From positions 1 through 5,535 of the forward strand of contig JAJTHC010000079.1 in assembly GCA_021299615.1 (NCBI GenBank): DNA of 5,535 nucleotides, written 5' to 3'. Below, in pieces: positions 5,493-5,535 of this stretch. Positions within the stretch are counted from its first letter, which is position 1. Every line of letters begins with the position of its first letter. The position numbers and the translations under genes are program-made. The DNA comes from Vampirovibrionales bacterium (GTDB lineage Bacteria; Cyanobacteriota; Vampirovibrionia; Vampirovibrionales; JAJTHC01). The notes below the pieces were generated by a model. It was not told the origin of the DNA. It saw only the letters and a list, made by a program, of their open reading frames with translations, and searched no databases.

Positions 5493-5520
5493 ATGTTAGC
5501 ACAGTCGAATTGAAAGGCAA
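5493..5520 (-). promoter_or_regulatory. Probable promoter of the structured RNA / rlpA transcript
   Basis: Read on the minus strand, TTGCCT (-35, 5520-5515) and TAACAT (-10, 5498-5493) are 16 bp apart, and the -10 is preceded by TGC, an extended -10 feature. Transcription would start near 5486, about 10 nt outside the terminal helix of the proposed RNA and about 320 nt before the rlpA start codon. Confidence 0.55.
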
Positions 5521-5535
5521 GTATTTTTTTGTAAA

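Overview
The window holds four confidently read protein genes (purH, proC, a ribbon-helix-helix protein gene, rlpA), one broken or frameshifted small gene, and intergenic DNA unusually rich in repeats and potential RNA structure. Base composition is near balanced. The organism is bacterial and probably Gram-negative, since RlpA acts in a periplasm. The PurH sequence and the region just before the RlpA barrel (a 'LLTVVDES...LAKLWMKQLRTAL' pattern) remind me of Cyanobacteriota, perhaps the non-photosynthetic Vampirovibrionia/Melainabacteria side. That assignment is an inference from memory and is only moderately supported.

Layout. 1-203: a cluster of nested hairpins made from imperfect palindromes, resembling a dispersed intergenic repeat. 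204-2710: a promoter followed by purH (last two steps of IMP synthesis) and proC (last step of proline synthesis), 12 bp apart, each with a Shine-Dalgarno site, so probably one transcript. 2721-2882: seven tandem ~22-bp units containing GACACA, lying between the convergent ends of proC and the next gene. 2885-3316 (-): a 143-aa protein with a C-terminal ribbon-helix-helix (RHH) DNA-binding domain. 3355-3485: an ~80-bp palindromic element of the 'CGTCATTGCGAG' kind with longer, looser flanking arms. 3549-4024 (+): an inverted repeat, a promoter, a Shine-Dalgarno site and ATG, then a small coding sequence whose body lies in a different frame from its start. 4049-4086: a bidirectional terminator. 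4112-5167 (-): an exported RlpA-family protein. 5195-5520 (-): a promoter and a ~290-nt transcript region whose two ends pair in an 18-bp helix, directly upstream of rlpA.

How it fits together. purH and proC are housekeeping biosynthesis genes with no direct metabolic link; their pairing is probably just shared transcription. The most interesting parts are the 22-bp array sitting against the 3' end of an RHH gene, the unclassified structured RNA or leader before rlpA, and the 9-mer TTTTGTAAA, which occurs upstream of three separate transcription units. No mobile-element enzyme, tRNA, rRNA or CRISPR array was seen.
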